Part shown: positions 32,261 to 44,065 of the stretch, piece after piece
Numbering within the stretch: position 1 is the first letter of the stretch
How the letters are laid out: each line of letters begins with the position of its first letter
From: Streblospio benedicti
Lineage: Eukaryota; Annelida; Polychaeta; Spionida; Spionidae
Length of the DNA stretch: 64,000 nucleotides
Direction of reading: 5' to 3'
NCBI GenBank assembly: GCA_019095985.1
Contig: CM032661.1
Location: 24,849,665-24,913,664 of the forward strand
Notes under the pieces: generated by a model
What the model saw: the letters and a program-made list of their open reading frames with translations, nothing else
What the model was told of the DNA's origin: nothing
Database searches by the model: none
Position numbers and translations under genes: made by a program

Positions 32261-32840
32261 AGTCTTGAGAATATAGCCCCGCAAATAATTACACAAATTA
32301 CAGGTGAGGGATCATTCCCACTAAGGATTGATAATATAGCCCCACAAATAATTACACAAAGGATAAGGTAAGGAGCATTCCCACTCAGTCTTGAGAATAT
32401 AGCCCCACAAATAATTGCACAAAGCATACGGTAAGGAGCATTCCCACTCAGTCTTGAGAATATAGCCCCACAAATAATTGCACAAAGCATATAATTGCAC
32501 AAAGCATAGGGTAAGGAGCCTTCCCACTCAGTCTTGAGAATATAGCCCCACAAATAATTGCACAAAGCATATAATTTGCACAAAGCATACGGTAATGAGC
32601 ATTCCCACTCAGTCTTAAGAATATAGCCCCTCAAATAATTGCACAAAGCATAAGGTAAGGAGCATTCCCATTCAGTCTTGAGAATATAGCCCCACAAATA
32701 ATTGCACAAAGGATAGGGTAAGGAGCATTCCCACTCAGTCTTTAGAATATAGCCCCACAAATAATTACACAAAACATAGGGTACGGAGCATTGGCACAAG
32801 TCTTAAGAATATAGCCCCACAGATAATTACACAGAAAAAC
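32261..32840. repeat. 63-bp minisatellite, about nine units
   Basis: Unit AGGAGCATTCCCACTCAGTC.. through AATATAGCCCCACAAATAAT.. recurs every 63 bases; two units carry an extra short duplication of TAATTGCACAAAGCA. Because 63 is a multiple of three, one antisense frame stays open across it, giving a repetitive CNYLWGYILKTEWECSLPY pseudo-protein. Confidence 0.9.
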
Positions 32841-33000
32841 GGGTAAGGTGCAATCTCACTGAAAATGAAATATACCAAAAAACACAATCCCCATCCAGCT
32901 ACCCAAAATATAACAGGATACATACACAAGTACATACACAAGTATTAACAAAAGCTAATAACAGATGCACCTAGGTTGTAGAACACTACTACAAAAGTAA

Positions 33001-33800
33001 TTCATGAATTTGATGGATACCAATAGAAACCATAATCATTACCATTTTGGCAAGACTTTCGTTCTTTTCACAAGAACTTCTTCGGGCCGAATGAAAAATC
33101 TTAGAGAGTCACATGACCACCATGGTGGCGGCAGTCATGTGACAGCAGAGTCGAGTATACGGGGGCAAGTCGTAGCCGGTGTCACGGTTCAGCTCGGGTC
33201 GGCGCGTGGGGATTTTGATGGCCTCCCTCACTTTCCTGCGGAACTCCTCATCCTCCCTTGCCATAACCTTAAAGTCCTTAGCACTAATCGTGTGTCCTGT
33301 GTCTCTCATGTGTTCCCCGATGGCGGTTGGGGTCCGTTTGGGGTTTAAGTGTTCCTTGATACGTGTAGCCAAGGTTCTACCAGTTTTTCCTACATAGGAG
33401 TACTGGCACTGTGGACACTGAGAACCTGGTAGATGACCCCACACTTGGAGCCATCCGGTGACTTGTCCTACGGAGACGGTAGCCGAGCTTTGATGGTGTT
33501 GAATGGTTTGTGATACGTGCTCACTCCGTGTTGTCTAAAAATGTGGGTAAGTTTTTCAGACAGACCTCTTAGGTATGGCAGGCAAACCGGAAAACTGGCC
33601 TTCGCCCCACTGGTGGTGTCCTCTGGCTTCTCCTTGAACTTGGGCTTCGGTAATTCAAATATCCACGGTTTGTAACCATTGTCTTTAAGCACTGCTTTCA
33701 TTCAGCCTGAAGAAGTTCTTGTGAAAAGAACGAAAGTCTCGCCAAAATGGTAATGATTATGGTTTCTATTGGTATCCATCAAATTCTTGAATCATGAATA
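33001..33800 (-). mobile_element. Penelope-like element, 5'-truncated, between inverted ends (copy A)
   Basis: Minus strand. Encodes only the C-terminal part of a PLE polyprotein: LPYLRGLSEKL region and a GIY-YIG endonuclease (YSYVGKTGRTLATRIKEHLNP) with a Neptune-like tail (RRPELNRDTGYDLPP). Broken. The ends, about 33001-33107 and 33699-33800, are inverted copies of each other (ACCATTTTGGCAAGACTTTC and so on), the pseudo-LTR layout known in PLEs. Each end has a hammerhead-like core. Confidence 0.8.
33699..33750 (+). ncRNA. Hammerhead-ribozyme-like core in PLE end
   Basis: CATTCAGC, then core CTGAAGA (33707-33713), stem II GTTCTT/AAGAAC with loop GTGAA, GAAA (33732-33735), triplet GTC, and GCC..AATGG pairing back to CATT..GGC as stem I. 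Stem III is nearly absent. An extra A follows the core. PLE ends are known to carry such motifs; activity untested. Confidence 0.5.
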
Positions 33801-33938
33801 AAGAAACCCAGGATTGCTTAAATATACATTCAGTTACAAAAGTAATATTACAGAACGTATAGACTAACGTCATAAAAATGGCAAAAAGCATTAAGCAAGT
33901 AACAGAGATGAAAAATTAACACTTAGGTGTGATATATT

Positions 33939-35251
33939 AGTTCACCTTTCTTTGCTCACAACACTAGATTTTTTTAAATACATTTACAGTTTCGCCAAAC
34001 AACTGTTGGCATCCTCAGAATGTTCTTCCCGCGCAATGTCACAAGTCGAATATTCTGATCCTGAACGAGGATGGAATCATAAACTCGCGAGAGTTGGTGC
34101 CCCGCCCCTCGTCCCTGTTCATAACCTGCTTGCAGGTTCGGATGTGTACAGACTCTTTGATGGTCCTGGTTTTCCATTCACTTTCTCTGTCTATTATTCT
34201 GGCTCCCTCCCAGTCTATCTGATGGTTGTGCTGGTTTGCATGGTCCGTGATGGCACTCTTGTTTATTTCCATGTTTGACTCTTTCTTTGTGGATCTGGTG
34301 TATGCTCCCTTCTGGTTTGCTTCCACGTCCTCCTGATGTTCTTTCAGTCTGGTACCAAACTTTCTGCCCGTTTCCCCGACGTACGCTTTATCACATGACT
34401 TGCATGGAATCTTGTACACCATTTCACATTTGTCCATCTTATCTACTTTGTCTTTCGGGTGTACTAGGATGTTCCTGATAGTCTGCATTGGCTTCACCGC
34501 CGTAGCTACTAAGTGTTTGTTCAGAATTCTGGAGATCCCTTCTGTAACACCTTTCACATATGGTAGGATAACCTGGCCTTTTGATCTTTCAGCTTCTTTT
34601 CTTTTCTTGTTCTTTTCACTCTTCCTTTCAAGTTTGGTTTCTATCTGGTGTTTCACTCGTCGGAACGACCATTCAGGATAGCCACATCTTGTCAAAGCTT
34701 CAACTATGTGTTGTTCCTCTTTCTGCCTGTCAACTTCTTCTGTCACTATGTCCTTCCCTCTATCTAAAAGGGTGCGTATAACACCTAGCTTGTGTTGCAA
34801 AGGGTGGTGGGAGGAGAAGTGTAGGTACTGGTCAGTGTGTGTCTTCTTTCTGTAAACAAGTAATTTCACACTCCTGTCTGGTTTACGCACAATCAGTGTG
34901 TCTAGAAATGGAATGCATCCACCTCTTTCTTCTTCATGCGTAAACTTGATGCTACCAGTCTCATCCACTGTGTTGAGATGGTCTGTGAGGTTCTGGGTCT
35001 CTCCTCTCTTTATCTTCTCTAACACATCATCCACATACCGCTTCCATAGTAAACTCTCGCGAGTTTATGATTCCATCCTCGTTCAGGATCAGAATATTTG
35101 ACTTGTGACATTGCGCGGGAAGAACATTCTGAGGATGCCAACAGTTGTTTGGCGAAACTGTAAATATATTTTTAAAAAAATCTAGTGTTGTGAGCAAAGA
35201 AAGATGAACTAATATATTTCATACCAACACAATGAACACATTCAAGAATAT
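33939..35251 (-). mobile_element. Second Penelope-like element, polymorphic insertion, RT/GIY-YIG
   Basis: Minus-strand frame 35034-34039 (331 aa) begins at the YVDDVLEK catalytic site of a PLE reverse transcriptase, so all RT parts upstream are missing. It continues through LPYVKGVTEGISRIL and a GIY-YIG endonuclease (KAYVGETGRKFGTRLKEHQ). Ends are inverted repeats of about 160 bp (33940-34095 and 35046-35222). An 18-bp direct repeat flanks it (33921-33938, 35252-35269; two mismatches). The matching locus at 36795-36812 has a single copy of that 18-mer and no insertion. Confidence 0.85.
35124..35168 (+). ncRNA. Hammerhead-ribozyme-like core in second PLE end
   Basis: ACATT, core CTGAGGA, stem II GCCAA/TTGGC, GAAA, CTGTA, then AATAT (AATGT in the mirror copy at 33975-34025, which pairs fully with ACATT). 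Unrelated in sequence to the other PLE's motif but in the same order. Confidence 0.45.
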
Positions 35252-35661
35252 ACTTACGTGTGATGTATTCAAGTGAAGCGTCAAACAGCGCCACTACCGC
35301 TGGAGCTAGCACCGATTCCCCGAGAAACTGGTAAACTTAAACTGTGTAAAACTACGAAAAGCGCTTGAAAACACTCGAATAAATGACCATACAACAGAAG
35401 CACGTGGAGGACAAAGGCCGAGCTTTGGCTTTTATGTAAGTAAGGTCACCCTGAAGTTGGGGTGTCCACCAGATGACCACATGCAGGTCAATGACCACCA
35501 ATTGGACTGCATTTCCGTACAACTTAAAAATAAATTTTTGAACACAAATATTATGATTTAAGTAAAAATGGTGCCTTCAACTGTGATAAACCCAGTGTTA
35601 TTAATTTCAGTGATTAAAATTGCTTAAAGAAATGTTAAATGCCGGATAATGCTAATAATGT

Positions 35662-35761
35662 NNNNNNNNNNNNNNNNNNNNNNNNNNNNNNNNNNNNNNN
35701 NNNNNNNNNNNNNNNNNNNNNNNNNNNNNNNNNNNNNNNNNNNNNNNNNNNNNNNNNNNNN
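35662..35761. other. Assembly gap of 100 N
   Basis: Exactly 100 N, a placeholder length. Left flank ends at GCTAATAATGT; the same sequence ends the second copy at 37200. Right flank starts TCCCCATCCAGCTACCC, the same as 32888. Confidence 0.99.
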
Positions 35762-37200
35762 TCCCCATCCAGCTACCCAAAATATAACAGGTTGTAACCT
35801 GGAATACATACACAAGTATTAACAAAAGCTAATAACAGATGCACCTAGTTTGTAGAACACAACTACAAAAGTAATTCATGAATTTGATGGATACCAATAG
35901 AAACCATAATCATTACCATTTTGGCAAGACTTTCGTTCTTTTCACAAGAACTTCTTCGGGCTGAATGAAAAAATCTTAGAGTCACATGACCACCATGGTG
36001 GCGGCAGTTATGTGACAGCAGAGTCGAGTATATGGGGGGCACATCGTAGCCGGTGTCACGGTTCAGCTCGGGTCGGCGCGTGCGGATTTTGATGGCCTCC
36101 CTCACTTTCCTGCGGAACTCCTCATCCTCCCTTGCCACAACCTTAAAGTCCTTTATCTCTAATCGTGTGTCCTGTGTCTCTCATGTGTTCCCCCGATGGC
36201 GGTTGGGGTCCGTTTGGGGATCAAGTGTTCCTTGATACGTGTGGCCAAGGTTCTACCAGTTTCTCCTACATAGCAGTACTGGCACTGTGGACACTGAACC
36301 TGGTAGATGACCCCACACTTGGAGCCATTTGGTGACTTGTCCTACGGAGATGGTAACCGAGCTTTGATAATGTTGAATGGTTTGTGATACGTGCTCACTC
36401 CATGTTGTCTAAAAATGTGGGTGAGTTTTTCAGACAGACCTCTTAGGTATGGCAAGCAAACCGGAAAACTGGCCTTCGCCCCACTGGTGGTGTCCTCTGG
36501 CTTCTCCTTGGACTTGGGCTTCGGTAATTTAAATATCCACGGTTTGTAACCATTGTCTTTAAGCACTGCTTTCATTCGGCCCGAAGAAGTTCTTGTGAAA
36601 AGTACGAAAGTCTCGCCAAAATGGTAATGATTATGGTTTCTATTGGTATCCATCAAATTCTTGAATCATGAATAAAGAAACCCAGGATTGACAAAATATA
36701 CATTCAGTTACAAAAGTAATATTACAGAACGTATAGACTAACGTCATAAAAATGGCAAAAAGCATCAAGCAAGTAACAGAGATGAAAAATTAACACTTAC
36801 GTGCGATGTATTCAAGTGAAGCGTCAAACAGCACCACTACCGCTGGAGCTAGCACCGATTCCCCGAGAAACTGGTAAACTTAAACTGTGCAAAACTGAAG
36901 CGCTTGAAAACACTTGAATAAATGACCATACAAAAGAAGCACGTGGAGGACAATGGCCGAGCTTTGGCTTTTATGTAAGTAAGGTCACCCTGAAGTTGGG
37001 GTGTCCACCAGATGACCACATGCAGGTCAATGACCACCAATTGGACTGCATTTCCGTACAACTTAAAAATAAATTTTTGAACACAAATATTATGATTTAA
37101 GTAAAAATGGTGCCTTCAACTGTGATAAACCCAGTGTTATTAATTTCAGTGATTAAAATTGCTTAAAGAAATGTTAAATGCCGGATAATGCTAATAATGT
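35762..37200. repeat. Second copy of 32888-35661, probably the other haplotype
   Basis: Colinear with 32888-35661 over its whole length with scattered single-base and small indel differences, but lacks the PLE insertion. Removing the insertion and one target copy leaves 1443 bases in the first copy against 1439 here. The first copy stops at the gap at the very point where this one runs on into unique sequence. Confidence 0.85.
35876..36673 (-). mobile_element. Penelope-like element, copy B of 33001-33800
   Basis: Same element at the same position in the repeated locus: inverted ends, LPYLRGLSEKL region, GIY-YIG-related segment, truncated and broken. Hammerhead-like cores at 35917-35968 (minus) and 36573-36624 (plus) have CCGAAGA in place of CTGAAGA. 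Confidence 0.8.
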
Positions 37201-37310
37201 GTGCAAAACCAGTAGAAGGTATTATGACTTGTCATTCGGTGTGGCCAATTGAGAGCTTTTCCCATCTAATAAAAACTCTTTGTGAAGGTTAATCATGGTA
37301 TAATGAATAT

Positions 37311-37412
37311 ATGTCATGTTTTTTCGGTCAATATGCATGAATCAATGCTCGGGCAATATTCACCAAATTCGGGCATTGATTCATGCATATTGCCCTCAAA
37401 ACCATGACATAT
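37311..37412. repeat. Foldback element, arms about 45 bases
   Basis: ATATGTCATG at the left and CATGACATAT at the right; inside, CAATATGCATGAATCAATGC pairs with GCATTGATTCATGCATATTG around a short loop. Half copy at 14538-14597. Confidence 0.8.
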
Positions 37413-37519
37413 TTCTTTGATCGATTCACATTTGGTACAAACTATGGTGCACTTTAGTTGTGTGCCGAAATATACACTTACACTTACACTTATCCACTTC
37501 ATCTGTATTAAAGCATCAA

Positions 37520-39175
37520 AGGCTTATCAGATGATCACGACTATCGCCACTGGTGATTTCACACGTACTTATTTTCTGTGGCGCTAGCGGGAATTTAAGG
37601 TCGGTGGCGTATTTGTGTTGATGCCATACGTTGTCCAGTCGAGGTTCAAAGGCTTTAATCAGGCTGTTAATACTCGGAGCTGTGACAACTGAATCACGGA
37701 GACGGTTCTATGAGTCAACCACTCTAGAGTTGAAAAAAATTCTGTCTCAGAGATGTATTACATCTAACCTCGAGCTTGTAAGAGTGACCTCTGGTGACTA
37801 AACTGTTCATGGACAGGAGATTTTCATTTACAGTGTATTTGCCGTGTGTATACTTAAAAACTTCAATCATATCTCCTCGTGCTCTGCGATATCTCAGGCT
37901 GGGTAAATTTAATTGTCTGAGTCTGTCTTCATACTCCAAGTCCTCATATTCTGGTATCAGTTTGGTGGTCCTCCTCTGAACACTTTCTAGCAGGTTCTTA
38001 TCTCTTTCAAGTCTTGGTGCCCATGCCATATTTGAGAATTCCAGGTGAAGTCTGACAAGTGCTATAAAGAGACTCTTCATGCGTCAAGGCACTCATATGA
38101 TCTTATCAATCCTAAGATTGAGTTTGCCTTATTCACCTGTCTTTCAATGTGAGTCGAAATCTTGAGCAGTGGATCAATATTTACACAAATGTCCTTTTCC
38201 AGATCTTTCTCCTCCTGCCTCTTGTCACCTGCTTTCATGGAATATTCGTATGGTGGATTGTTCTTACCAATGTGGAGGACTTTGCACTTTAGGCATTGAA
38301 GCGAAGTTGCCAATTTTCGGACCACTCAACCAGGTTGTCCAGATCCTTTTGCAGAGTTTTTTTGATCATCTGGGGAATGCACGGGTCTAAATACTTTTGT
38401 GTCATCGGCAAACAGTTGTGAGATGGAGCTTGTTACCTCCGGCATGTCATTTATATAGATGACAAAGAGTCCTGGCCCAAGTACTGATCCATAGGGGATT
38501 CCGCTGTGAACACTAGCCCAGTTTGAATTGCTGCCATTGACAGAAACTTTCTGACGGCGCCCTTTGAGATAGTCTTTAATCCACTTTAGGAGTCTACCCT
38601 CTACATCATAACCATGCAGTTTCACCAAGAGTCTCTGATGCGGGACAGTGTCAAAAGCTTTGGCAAAGTCAAGGTACAGTGCATCGACAGGGATGTATAT
38701 GTCTAGTGACTGTGTCCAATCATCAAGTACTGCCAACAGGTTGGTAGTGCAGGACCGACCATTGATGAATCCATGCTGCTTGCTTGAAAGTAGTCCATTG
38801 CTGGTCATGTGTCTAATGAGATGATCGCGCACTATGGATTCCATGGTCTTACATATGATGCTTGTTAATGACACTGGTATGTAGTTTCCTGCCTCAGACT
38901 TCCTTCCTTTCTTGAAGATGGGTGTGACTTTGGCATCTTTCCATTGTTGTGGGACCGTATTTTTGTCCATCGACTTCTGGAATATTACAGCCAATGGAAG
39001 CGCAATCTCGTCTGCAAGTTCCTTGAGGATGAAGGGGTGGTGGTTATCTGGACCCGGAGACTTGTTTGGATTGAGGCTCTTCAGTTTTTTTAGTACCATT
39101 TCTCTTGTGACTAGCCATGTGTACAGCCGTTTGGAAGGTTCTAAATCCTATTCTGTTCCAATGTCAAAGGCCACT
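37520..39175 (-). mobile_element. CR1-like LINE, RT region, 5' truncated
   Basis: Minus strand. Reverse transcriptase with NKSPGPDN, NYIPVSLTSIICK, QHGFINGRSCTTNLL, LYLDFAKAFDTVPH, SVHSGIPYGSVLGP and the catalytic FADDTK. The frame then shifts in a T-run near 38355-38360; the C-terminal part continues as LKCKVLHIGKNN and LVRLHLEFSNMAWAPRLERD in other frames, down to NSLIKAF-type sequence near 37640. R-to-I in NYRPVSLT and Q-to-Y in GIPQGS positions add to signs of decay. No endonuclease domain. Confidence 0.85.
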
Positions 39176-39647
39176 TGGTCTATGCATATCAACACCTCGC
39201 TATATAACATTTTAATATTAAATACACCCAGCTGTAATATGGAGCTAATTTTGATAGAGAAGCTAACGACGCCAACTATATCGTATACTTAGTACGTTAT
39301 GACTTTATTTTATATCAGATTTAATCTCCAACTATTTGGTTATTCTTCTTTCAAGAATACAGGCTATTATGATTACTATTCCTATCTAGTTTCTCTTGAA
39401 GAATATCTAATAGTATTTCTACTTAATACTGTTTTCTACTTTACTTTCGACACATAATTATTACAGTTAGCAGTTTTATCTGTCGAATCTTATTTAAATA
39501 AGTAAGCGTTTTCCACCTGTCACGTCATGACTTATGTTAAAACATTAGTGCCATTTGTGTGTCTGATGTTATATAACATACATAAACAAGCGATTTGATA
39601 CATTTGCCATTTGGAGACAGAAAGGAAGAAAGGATCTACATAGAACG

Positions 39648-41496
39648 ATGGCGTCCAACGTGAGTCCCGATTATGTGAAGCGTCTCCGAGAAAATCTAAC
39701 ATGTCCGTTGTGCTTGGAGATTTATGACCACGGGAACCGTATTCCGAAAGGTAAGTCAAGTAGAATTGTAATATAATATAGTAAGGAGAATAACACTAAA
39801 TATAATAAGACTACACATTTACATGATATTTTCTGAATAAATTATATTCAGTGGACCAAACCAGTAGATCTACACTGTGGCAGGTGGCTTTCAGAATCTC
39901 CGCCCGCTCATCTGACAGCTGCTTACATGTCATGTATTTTGCATGTCTCGTTGAAATCAAAACATAATAACAACATATATAGCAACTGTGTACTAGACTG
40001 AATTATGATTCTGGCTGGATTAATAAATCCACCAGCCTTTGGGCCTGAGATCTATAGAACCCCTCTGTCTTGCTGGATACCACTCACAAATGATTGACAG
40101 TAGAATCATTACTCGTTTAATTAAAACTTCATATCTTATTTTAATAGGACTTCCTTGCATCCACACTCTATGCCTGGTATGCATCACCACATATGTGCGG
40201 AAGAACCCGACTGAACAACAACTTTGCCCTATTTGCCAAGAAAAATTTACTATTCCAACTGGAGGTGTAAATAGTTTACCCACTAACAATACTTTAGTTG
40301 GGATGCTGGAACTTCTTTTACCAGAAAGTATTTTTGGGAACAATGCATCAACAGAAAAATCGTTGAAGCCAAAGTGTACACATCATGGGAATGCAGAATG
40401 CTTCTTATTTTGCATCGATTGCAACATTTCACTTTGCAGTAAGTGCATGACGTTGACCAAAACTCACAATGGGCATAATCTAGAAGATATTGAGGAGATG
40501 AGAAATAAGTATGAAAGGAAAATTTCAGTTGCATCAAAACAATTTTCACAGCTTCTTCAAAAACATGAAAGTTTTGTAGAAGAAACTCTATCTGCTCTAG
40601 CAAAGAAGAAACGGGAAATGATTGCAACTGCTTCAGAGCTGATTGAACAGGAGTCAGAAGTTTGTAAAAAGCACTGTAAAGTAGACATAGAATATAAATG
40701 TATTGCAGTTCTGAAAGATTTTCATGACTATACCAAGACATTTGATGAACAGCAATCTGATATTGAAAAAGCATTTGAAACAGTTCGTACGAATGAGCAT
40801 ATTTCACTTGCAGATTCTCTTCTGGAAGACATAAGCTCAAAGCTGGACAATTTATCAATGTTTAGTGAAGAAATGCAACGTTCATTGCTCCCTTACTCCA
40901 AACTGAAAAACCTTTCATCTACAACACAATATCATAATTTCTCAGGTATGCAGAAAACATCTTTAGAGAAGACTTCACAATGTCAAACTGAAGACATCCT
41001 TACGACAGATGTTGAAACTATGACTCCTTCCTTTCCTATACTCTTTGATGTAGGAAATGTTACAGAAAATACCGTGAATATGATTTTAGTTTTAAATGAC
41101 TTTAATGGTTTTTTGCAAAGAAAGATGGAATCATCTTTTTACAGTCAAAGTTGGTATGTTAAAGGCATTCCCTGGAAAGCTGAAGCTTTATTCATGTACA
41201 ATCCAAAAGACAAAGAATTAGAGGAAGATGAGAAAGAACCATGGTTTTACGCAGGTGCTTGGTGTGATGAAAAGGGAAAAGGGTGGAAATATACTGCTGA
41301 TTGTAACATCAAAGTGTATGATTACATAAAACAAACATACCACAGTTTTGGTGAGCTGAAATATATAGATTTTGCTGAAGATGATTTCCATGGAAAAGGA
41401 ATATGTATAATGTCCAAAGAACAATTATCGTCCACAGACAACAAATATGTGAAAGACAACACCTTAATCATAATGATAACCCTCACTGTCCTGTAA
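39648..41496 (+). CDS. TRIM37-like RING / B-box / coiled-coil / MATH protein (two exons, 483 aa)
   Basis: Probable E3 ubiquitin ligase. Exons 39648-39750 and 40148-41496, phase 1, GTAAGT donor, ATAG acceptor. RING C3HC4: C19, C22, C38, H40, C43, C46, C61, C64, so the intron splits the RING. B-box 2: C111, H114, C123, C126, C131, C134, H141, H144. Coiled coil about 150-265 (Lys/Glu-rich heptads). The C-terminus (about 330-483) reads as a MATH/TRAF-like domain: LVLNDFNGFLQRKMESSFYS, SWYVKGIPWKAEALF, then FGELKYIDFAEDDFHGKG and DNTLIIMITL. No SPRY, filamin or NHL repeats. RING/B-box/CC/MATH is the TRIM37 order, but the protein is half that length and the MATH call rests on pattern only. Start chosen as the first ATG before the RING. 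Confidence 0.85.
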
Positions 41497-41548
41497 AGTG
41501 TTATTACCCTAAATTTTGTTACAAAGTATTTTTCTTGCTGTTTGTTTA

Positions 41549-41554
41549 AATAAA
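41549..41554 (+). promoter_or_regulatory. Poly(A) signal of the TRIM-like gene
   Basis: AATAAA 53 bases after the stop codon. Confidence 0.65.
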
Positions 41555-41825
41555 ATTTTTAGGCAATTGTCTCTGTAATCTTCTGTATCTTTGTAAAATA
41601 TTAACATTGAAATGTACAGTGAAAATGTTTTAATATTATCTATGTTAAAATGTTATTAAGATAATCAATTCATTGTTTAATAAATGTTTCATTTTTTCCC
41701 ACTTCGTCATAGTGCATGGCTCAATGTCAACTCTTTCCCACTGATTCCTATATTGAAAATTTGTAGTGGCCACTTGATAAGCAATATCTTTCTGCAGACT
41801 ATTATTAGTAGTAGGAATATTCATG

Positions 41826-41920
41826 GAGGTTAGTATACTAGGTTACTCTACTACTTACAATTCAACAGGGTATGGTTTTGTTGAATTGTAAGTTGTAGAG
41901 TAAACTAGTATACTAACCTC
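41826..41920. repeat. Foldback element, arms about 42 bases
   Basis: GAGGTTAGTATACTAG on the left mirrors CTAGTATACTAACCTC on the right; inside, CTTACAATTCAAC pairs with GTTGAATTGTAAG. CTTGATAAGCAAT occurs both before (41774) and right after it. Confidence 0.8.
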
Positions 41921-44065
41921 TTGATAAGCAATGTTAATTTTATTCCACAATCGGATTACATGAAAACCCCACTTGCTATGGAAAATTAACACAGGTCTCT
42001 TTCACACTATGCAGGTGGTCGACTTAAAAAACATTGTGTTAATTAATGATATATATGCTTGTGTATTATCACTTATTTTGCTAATTGTTCTGTAAAATGT
42101 TATAATTAAATATGAATTAAATTTTCATATAATTTCTAAAGGATAATGATTTTTCAAAGAGCGTAGAGCACAAGTACAGTAGTGTATACTAGTATTAAAA
42201 AAGAAATTATATTACAAAATACATATAGAATAAGGAAACAAAATCTAGCCTACCATAGACAGCGTAAGGATCTTTAAGCCCCAGTCTGACATGAAAACAC
42301 TTATTCTAAATGTAGCGCTTAAAACACACATATTGTAAAATTGAAATATTTTGTGGCTATTAAATTTTGCGATTTTCATCTATAAATCATTATTTGACTA
42401 CTTAATTTTGCGATTTTGGTCTATCCGTTTTTGCACCTACCCACGAAATTCACAAATTATATTTTGCGCAAACATTTCTAGTTTTACAGTATTCAGTTGC
42501 TTGTAGCAATGTTTATAATACTGCATGACAGATTTGACTTTATTTTCCCATCACTGACCCTAGATATATACTATTCAGTTATCATTTCATATTTATTTGA
42601 AAACGTGACCCAGTGCTATTGATGCTTTTATGAGGTGATGAACACTTCAGGTTCTCCAGGGACATGCATTCGAATATAGATCTACATACAATGTAGACGC
42701 ATAAGTAGAATCGAGCAGACCACAAATTAACGAGTTTTAACGGAAATGAGTCTGAAAACAGCTGATGTAATGTGGGAACTCAACCACTTATAACCCCATC
42801 GCCCCTAAATGAAATAGGCACTTTCATCATTGCTCCAAATTCATTTAACAGAATGTACGACGAGTCAATCTGCATCAGAAATGTCAGAAAAACGTCTACT
42901 TTTTTCAGCTCCTATGGTGATATTCCCTGCATGAAATGTGTGCTGCGGGACAAGAAAAGTGGTGTTAATGAGGATAGCATATGGACTGTAGTAGGCGTGA
43001 ATATTAATGGACTGTTGGTTTTCATATTGGATACGCGATCCCTTTGTACATGAGAAATAAAATAATATATAGTTTTGACATTTTTCTTCCCCTCAATCGC
43101 AACCATCAACCAGTTAGCATTTATAGTGCACAGGATGGTAGAAGAGAAACAACAACATCAACAACACACACTCGAAAAAAAATTTCCGCTCTATTACTAT
43201 GAACTTCTGATTGCCTACTCCTCTTTGCTTAATGGGTTTGCAATTATAGCATACGGCCCTCTCCCACAACTGGCATGAAAATTGATAATCTGCCCCTTCA
43301 CATTATGATTGAAATATGAATTTCCAATCCTAAGCTATGACTTACAAAACTAACCACCCCTCACTGCACATATATTAAGACGTTTAATGATAATGGTTTG
43401 AAAATGATTTTTCATGGCATTATGGCCATATGGTAATGTAAGGTTCAATGATTGAGCAATGTGGGTAAATTTAGGTTTGATGCAATCATAATCTAATACA
43501 AACTCAGTGACATATGAAGCATTTTGTAAATGGGGCATAACTGGTCGTTGGCAAATATTTTTAATGAAAGAGACTTTTGGCTAAGCTGATACATGCATAT
43601 AACTTATATAACCAAACAGAATAAAGAGCATAACGAATAATGCGCACCTGTTCAACATTGTCAATGATTGTTCAATGGAATGTTTTGGGAGGGATGCTGT
43701 CAGAACGAGGACGGGTGGTGCAAGGATGGTGGGTGCCCTCAGGATGAGGTGAGTGCTGTTAGTACGAGGATGGGTTATATCAGGAAGGGGTGGCTGCTGC
43801 CAGGTAATGGTGGCTGTGGTCAGAGTGGGCGATTATGTTTTGATTACAGTATGCAGTATACTACACAAGAAAGGGTTCTTGAAACAGTAATATTGAGACA
43901 CATGGCAAGACACAACTTACACTATAATTATTAATATCATTGCATTACGTATTATTGTTCACTTGATACTTTGCTCATGAGAAATTGACTAATAAGATTA
44001 GTTATTGTTGGAAACATTACATCTAATAATGTCTTATGAAATAAAGCAAGATATGTCAGTAGACT

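Noticed and set aside
32218-32799. 193-aa antisense open frame
   Set aside because: Lies wholly in the 63-bp minisatellite; repetitive because the unit is a multiple of three.
35863-37200. A second, independent Penelope-like locus
   Set aside because: Better explained as the other haplotype of 32888-35661 joined across the N gap.
40283-40858. 191-aa antisense frame
   Set aside because: Shadow of the TRIM-like coding exon.
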